Assembly: GCA_964632365.1 (NCBI GenBank)
Contig: CAZWDR010000100.1
Span: forward strand, 1 to 9,520
Reading direction: 5' to 3'
From: ZC4RG30 sp964632365
GTDB taxonomy: Bacteria > Pseudomonadota > Gammaproteobacteria > Steroidobacterales > Steroidobacteraceae
DNA: 9,520 nucleotides
This document shows positions 7,142 through 9,520 of this stretch, piece by piece. The notes under the pieces were generated by a model that saw only the letters and a program-made list of their open reading frames with translations, was not told where the DNA came from and ran no database searches. Both the position numbers and the translations under genes were made by a program. Every line of letters starts with the position of its first letter. Positions within the stretch are counted from its first letter, which is position 1.

Positions 7142-7524
7142 AGGACGGCAGCCAGGCATTGAGCCGCGTGCTGGGACTGGGCTCGGCCCACGAGGGCGCG
7201 CATCACTGGCGCACCCAGCGCCTGACGGCCCTCGCGCTGTTGCTGCTGGGCCCCTGGCTCGTGGTCTCGCTGCTGCTGCAGCCCGACTTCACCCATGCCA
7301 CCCTGCGCGCCTGGGCTTCGGGCCTGGTCAACGGCGCGCTGCTGCTCGTGCTGCTGCTGGCCGCCTGCTGGCATTCGCAGCTGGGCGTGCAGGTGGTGAT
7401 CGAGGATTACGTGAAGGGCTGGGCGCGCACCGTGTCCCTGATCCTGAACACCTTCGCCCATGTGGTGCTGGCTGCGCTGGGCGTGGTGTCCATCGTGCGC
7501 CTGGTGCTGGGCGCGACCGCCTGA
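7138..7524 (+). CDS. sdhD: Succinate dehydrogenase membrane anchor subunit
   Basis: This 128-residue inner-membrane subunit pairs with SdhC to hold the catalytic SdhA-SdhB dimer and form the quinone pocket. The N-terminal block HHWRTQRLTA is typical of the family. Three hydrophobic segments lie at about 29-48, 60-78 and 100-124. The key motif HSQLGVQVVIEDY gives His79 and Asp90-Tyr91, spaced like E. coli His71 and Asp82-Tyr83, which act at the heme and quinone site. Length is slightly greater than E. coli SdhD (115 residues, from memory). Translation is probably coupled to sdhC through the ATGA overlap. The stop codon overlaps the ribosome binding site of sdhA. SdhD sequences diverge strongly between bacteria, so position between sdhC and sdhA adds much of the certainty. 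Confidence 0.93.
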   Translation: MKDGSQALSRVLGLGSAHEGAHHWRTQRLTALALLLLGPWLVVSLLLQPDFTHATLRAWASGLVNGALLLVLLLAACWHSQLGVQVVIEDYVKGWARTVSLILNTFAHVVLAALGVVSIVRLVLGATA

Positions 7525-7534
7525 AGGATCCGAC

Positions 7535-9319
7535 ATGTCCGCGTACACGTTCATCGATCACACCCACGACGTGCTGGTAGTGGGGGCGGGCGGCGCCGGC
7601 CTGCGCGCCACGCTGGGCCTGGCCGAGGCCGGCCTCACCACCGCCTGCATCACGAAGGTGTTTCCCACCCGCAGCCACACCGTCGCGGCGCAGGGTGGCA
7701 TCAGCGCGGCGCTCGGCAACATGGGCGAGGACGACTGGCGCTGGCACATGTACGACACGGTGAAGGGCTCCGACTGGCTCGGTGACCAGGACGCCATCGA
7801 GTTCATGTGCAAGGAAGCCCCGGCGGCCGTGCTGGAACTCGAGCACTACGGGCTGCCGTTCTCGCGCACCGAGCAGGGGCGCATCTACCAGCGTCCCTTC
7901 GGCGGCATGACCACGCACTTCGGCCAGGGGGTCGCGCAGCGCACCTGTGCCGCGGCCGACCGTACCGGTCATGCCATGCTGCATACGCTGTACCAGCAGT
8001 CCATCCGCCACAAGGCGGAGTTCTTCATCGAATTCTTTGCCATCGACCTGATCTTCGAGCGCGGCGCATGCCGTGGCGTGGTGGCCCTGGACATGGCCAC
8101 CGGCCAGCTGCACCGCTTCCGCGCGCACATGACCATCCTCGCCACCGGTGGCTATGGCCGCGCCTATTTCTCGTGCACCTCCGCCCACACCTGCACCGGC
8201 GACGGCGGCGGCATGGTGCTGCGCGCCGGCCTGCCTCTGCAGGACATGGAATTCGTGCAGTTCCATCCCACCGGCATCTATGGCGCCGGCTGCCTGATCA
8301 CCGAGGGCGCGCGCGGCGAGGGCGGCTATGTCACCAACTCGCGCGGCGAGCGCTTCATGGAGCGCTACGCGCCCAATGCCAAGGACCTGGCCTCGCGCGA
8401 CGTCGTGAGCCGCGCGATGACGGTGGAGATCCGCGAGGGTCGCGGCGTCGGCGAGCACGCCGACCACATCCACCTGCACCTGGAGCACCTGGGGCCGGAG
8501 GTGATCCACGAGCGTCTGCCCGGCATCGCCGAGACCGCGAAGATCTTCGCCGGCGTCGATGTGAACCGCGAGCCGATTCCGGTGCTGCCCACCGTGCACT
8601 ACAACATGGGCGGCATTCCCTGCAATTACCACGGCGAGGTGGTCAATGGCAGCGCCGCCAATCCCGACACGGTCGTGCCGGGCCTGATGGCCGTCGGCGA
8701 GGCAGCGTGCGTGTCGGTGCATGGCGCGAACCGCCTCGGCTCCAACTCGCTGCTCGATCTGGTGGTGTTCGGGCGTGAAGCCGCGCGCCATGCGGCCACC
8801 GTGGTCAAGCCGGGCACCCGTCATGCACCGCTGGCGGCCGACGCGGCCGAGCCGGCCGTTGCGCGGCTGGATCGCCTGCGCAACGCGCGCGGCGAGCGCG
8901 CCACCGCGCAGATCCGCCTCGAGATGCAGCGGACCATGCAGCGCGATGCCGCGGTGTTCCGCACCGCACAGTCGCTGCAGGAAGGCGTCGGGAAGCTCGC
9001 CGCCACTTATCGCAGCTTCGAGCAGGTGCACGTCAGCGACCGCTCGCTGGTCTGGAACTCCGATCTCATCGAGACGATGGAGCTGGAGAACCTGCTGATG
9101 CAGGCCACCGCCACGATCGTCTCGGCCGAGAACCGCAAGGAGAGCCGCGGCGCCCATGCGCGCGAGGATTTCCCGCAACGCGACGACGAGCACTGGCTCA
9201 AGCACAGCCTGTGCTGGGTCGAGCAGGACGGCCGCACCCGTCTCGGCGATCGCCGCGTGCACCTGAACACCCTGACCCGGGATGTGGAAACCGTCCCCCT
9301 GAAGGCGAGAACCTACTGA
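7535..9319 (+). CDS. sdhA: Succinate dehydrogenase flavoprotein subunit
   Basis: The 594-residue catalytic subunit oxidises succinate to fumarate on the cytoplasmic face of the membrane, linking the TCA cycle to the respiratory chain. It begins with the FAD-binding VVGAGGAGLRATLGL (about 15-29). His48 in TRSHTVAAQGG is the covalent FAD attachment site. Active-site residues include His244 (HPTGIYGAG), Arg288 (SRDVVSR) and His355 (HYNMGGIP), and SVHGANRLGSNSL closes the FAD domain. The C-terminal REDFPQRDDEHWLKHS is a family signature. Length matches E. coli SdhA (588, from memory). The ATG at 7535 is preceded by AAGGA at 7524-7528, a good ribosome binding site. Its stop overlaps the sdhB start by one base. 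Succinate dehydrogenase rather than fumarate reductase is supported by gene order and the C/D anchors. The assembly factor encoded upstream probably acts on this protein. Confidence 0.97.
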   Translation: MSAYTFIDHTHDVLVVGAGGAGLRATLGLAEAGLTTACITKVFPTRSHTVAAQGGISAALGNMGEDDWRWHMYDTVKGSDWLGDQDAIEFMCKEAPAAVLELEHYGLPFSRTEQGRIYQRPFGGMTTHFGQGVAQRTCAAADRTGHAMLHTLYQQSIRHKAEFFIEFFAIDLIFERGACRGVVALDMATGQLHRFRAHMTILATGGYGRAYFSCTSAHTCTGDGGGMVLRAGLPLQDMEFVQFHPTGIYGAGCLITEGARGEGGYVTNSRGERFMERYAPNAKDLASRDVVSRAMTVEIREGRGVGEHADHIHLHLEHLGPEVIHERLPGIAETAKIFAGVDVNREPIPVLPTVHYNMGGIPCNYHGEVVNGSAANPDTVVPGLMAVGEAACVSVHGANRLGSNSLLDLVVFGREAARHAATVVKPGTRHAPLAADAAEPAVARLDRLRNARGERATAQIRLEMQRTMQRDAAVFRTAQSLQEGVGKLAATYRSFEQVHVSDRSLVWNSDLIETMELENLLMQATATIVSAENRKESRGAHAREDFPQRDDEHWLKHSLCWVEQDGRTRLGDRRVHLNTLTRDVETVPLKARTY

Positions 9320-9520
9320 TGGCCCAGTTCACCCTGCCCGCCAATTCGCGCATCGACAAGAACGGCAAGGTGCACAAGGCACCGGATGCGAAGCAGCCGA
9401 TGACCTTCCGCATCTACCGCTACGATCCGGACACCGGCGCCAATCCGCGCATCGACACCTACGAGGTGGACATGGCCGCCTGCGGCCCGATGGTCCTGGA
9501 CGCGCTGATCAAGATCAAGA
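9319..9520 (+). CDS. sdhB: Succinate dehydrogenase iron-sulfur subunit, N-terminal part
   Basis: The first 67 codons are present and the gene continues beyond the window. FRIYRYDPDTGANPRIDTYE (30-49) and the following GPMVLDALIKIK match the N-terminal ferredoxin fold of SdhB, which carries electrons from FAD to quinone through 2Fe-2S, 4Fe-4S and 3Fe-4S clusters. The cluster-binding cysteines lie further on and cannot be checked. An N-terminal extension of about 25 residues (QFTLPANSRIDKNGKVHKA) precedes the fold, longer than in E. coli and resembling SdhB of Xanthomonas-like and alphaproteobacterial types. The ATG shares one base with the sdhA stop (TGATG), indicating coupling. SdhB is the likely beneficiary of the Fe-S function of the nearby ygfZ. 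Confidence 0.94.
   Translation, partial: MAQFTLPANSRIDKNGKVHKAPDAKQPMTFRIYRYDPDTGANPRIDTYEVDMAACGPMVLDALIKIK

Noticed and set aside
7328..9262. A 644-codon open reading frame on the minus strand opposite sdhA and sdhD
   Set aside because: It is antisense to sdhD and sdhA, whose products carry all the family motifs. Its translation is rich in His, Arg, Ala and Gly with no recognisable domain, as expected of the reverse frame of a GC-rich gene.

Overview
The window is ordinary, gene-dense, GC-rich chromosome from a proteobacterium. The gene order (prfB-lysS-murI; ygfZ divergent from sdhCDAB) and the protein sequences best fit a gammaproteobacterium near Xanthomonadales, Nevskiales or Steroidobacterales. 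That placement is an inference from recalled family sequences, not from a search. I see no transposase, integrase, CRISPR array, tRNA, rRNA or compositional island. Coding density is above 97% and the longest gene-free stretch is 58 bp.

Region 1 (1-2483, + strand) is housekeeping. It holds the last codons of prfB (release factor 2), then lysS (class II lysyl-tRNA synthetase), then murI (glutamate racemase). The three genes overlap by 1 and 4 bases, so they probably form one translationally coupled transcript.

Region 2 (2496-5604, + strand) is the least understood part. A GTG-started gene encodes a small predicted lipoprotein of unknown function. After a 56-bp gap with a promoter-like -10 box comes a predicted exported trypsin-like serine protease with a complete His/Asp/Ser triad and an unrecognised four-cysteine C-terminal domain. 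It overlaps by 13 bases a gene for a membrane protein with an N-terminal FHA domain and about five transmembrane segments. The protease/FHA pair is the best candidate here for an uncharacterised two-gene module spanning the inner membrane.

Region 3 (5613-9520) serves succinate dehydrogenase (complex II) and its maturation. On the minus strand is ygfZ, a folate-binding Fe-S cluster maintenance protein. Divergent from it on the plus strand are a very small DUF1674/SdhAF4-type assembly factor, sdhC, sdhD, sdhA and the start of sdhB, which runs off the window. The ygfZ/sdhAF4 gap of 58 bp carries a perfect 7-bp inverted repeat and a short AT-rich patch with -10-like hexamers on both strands. Both the protease gene and the sdhAF4 gene have -10-like boxes only a few bases before the start codon, the arrangement expected of leaderless or near-leaderless mRNAs.
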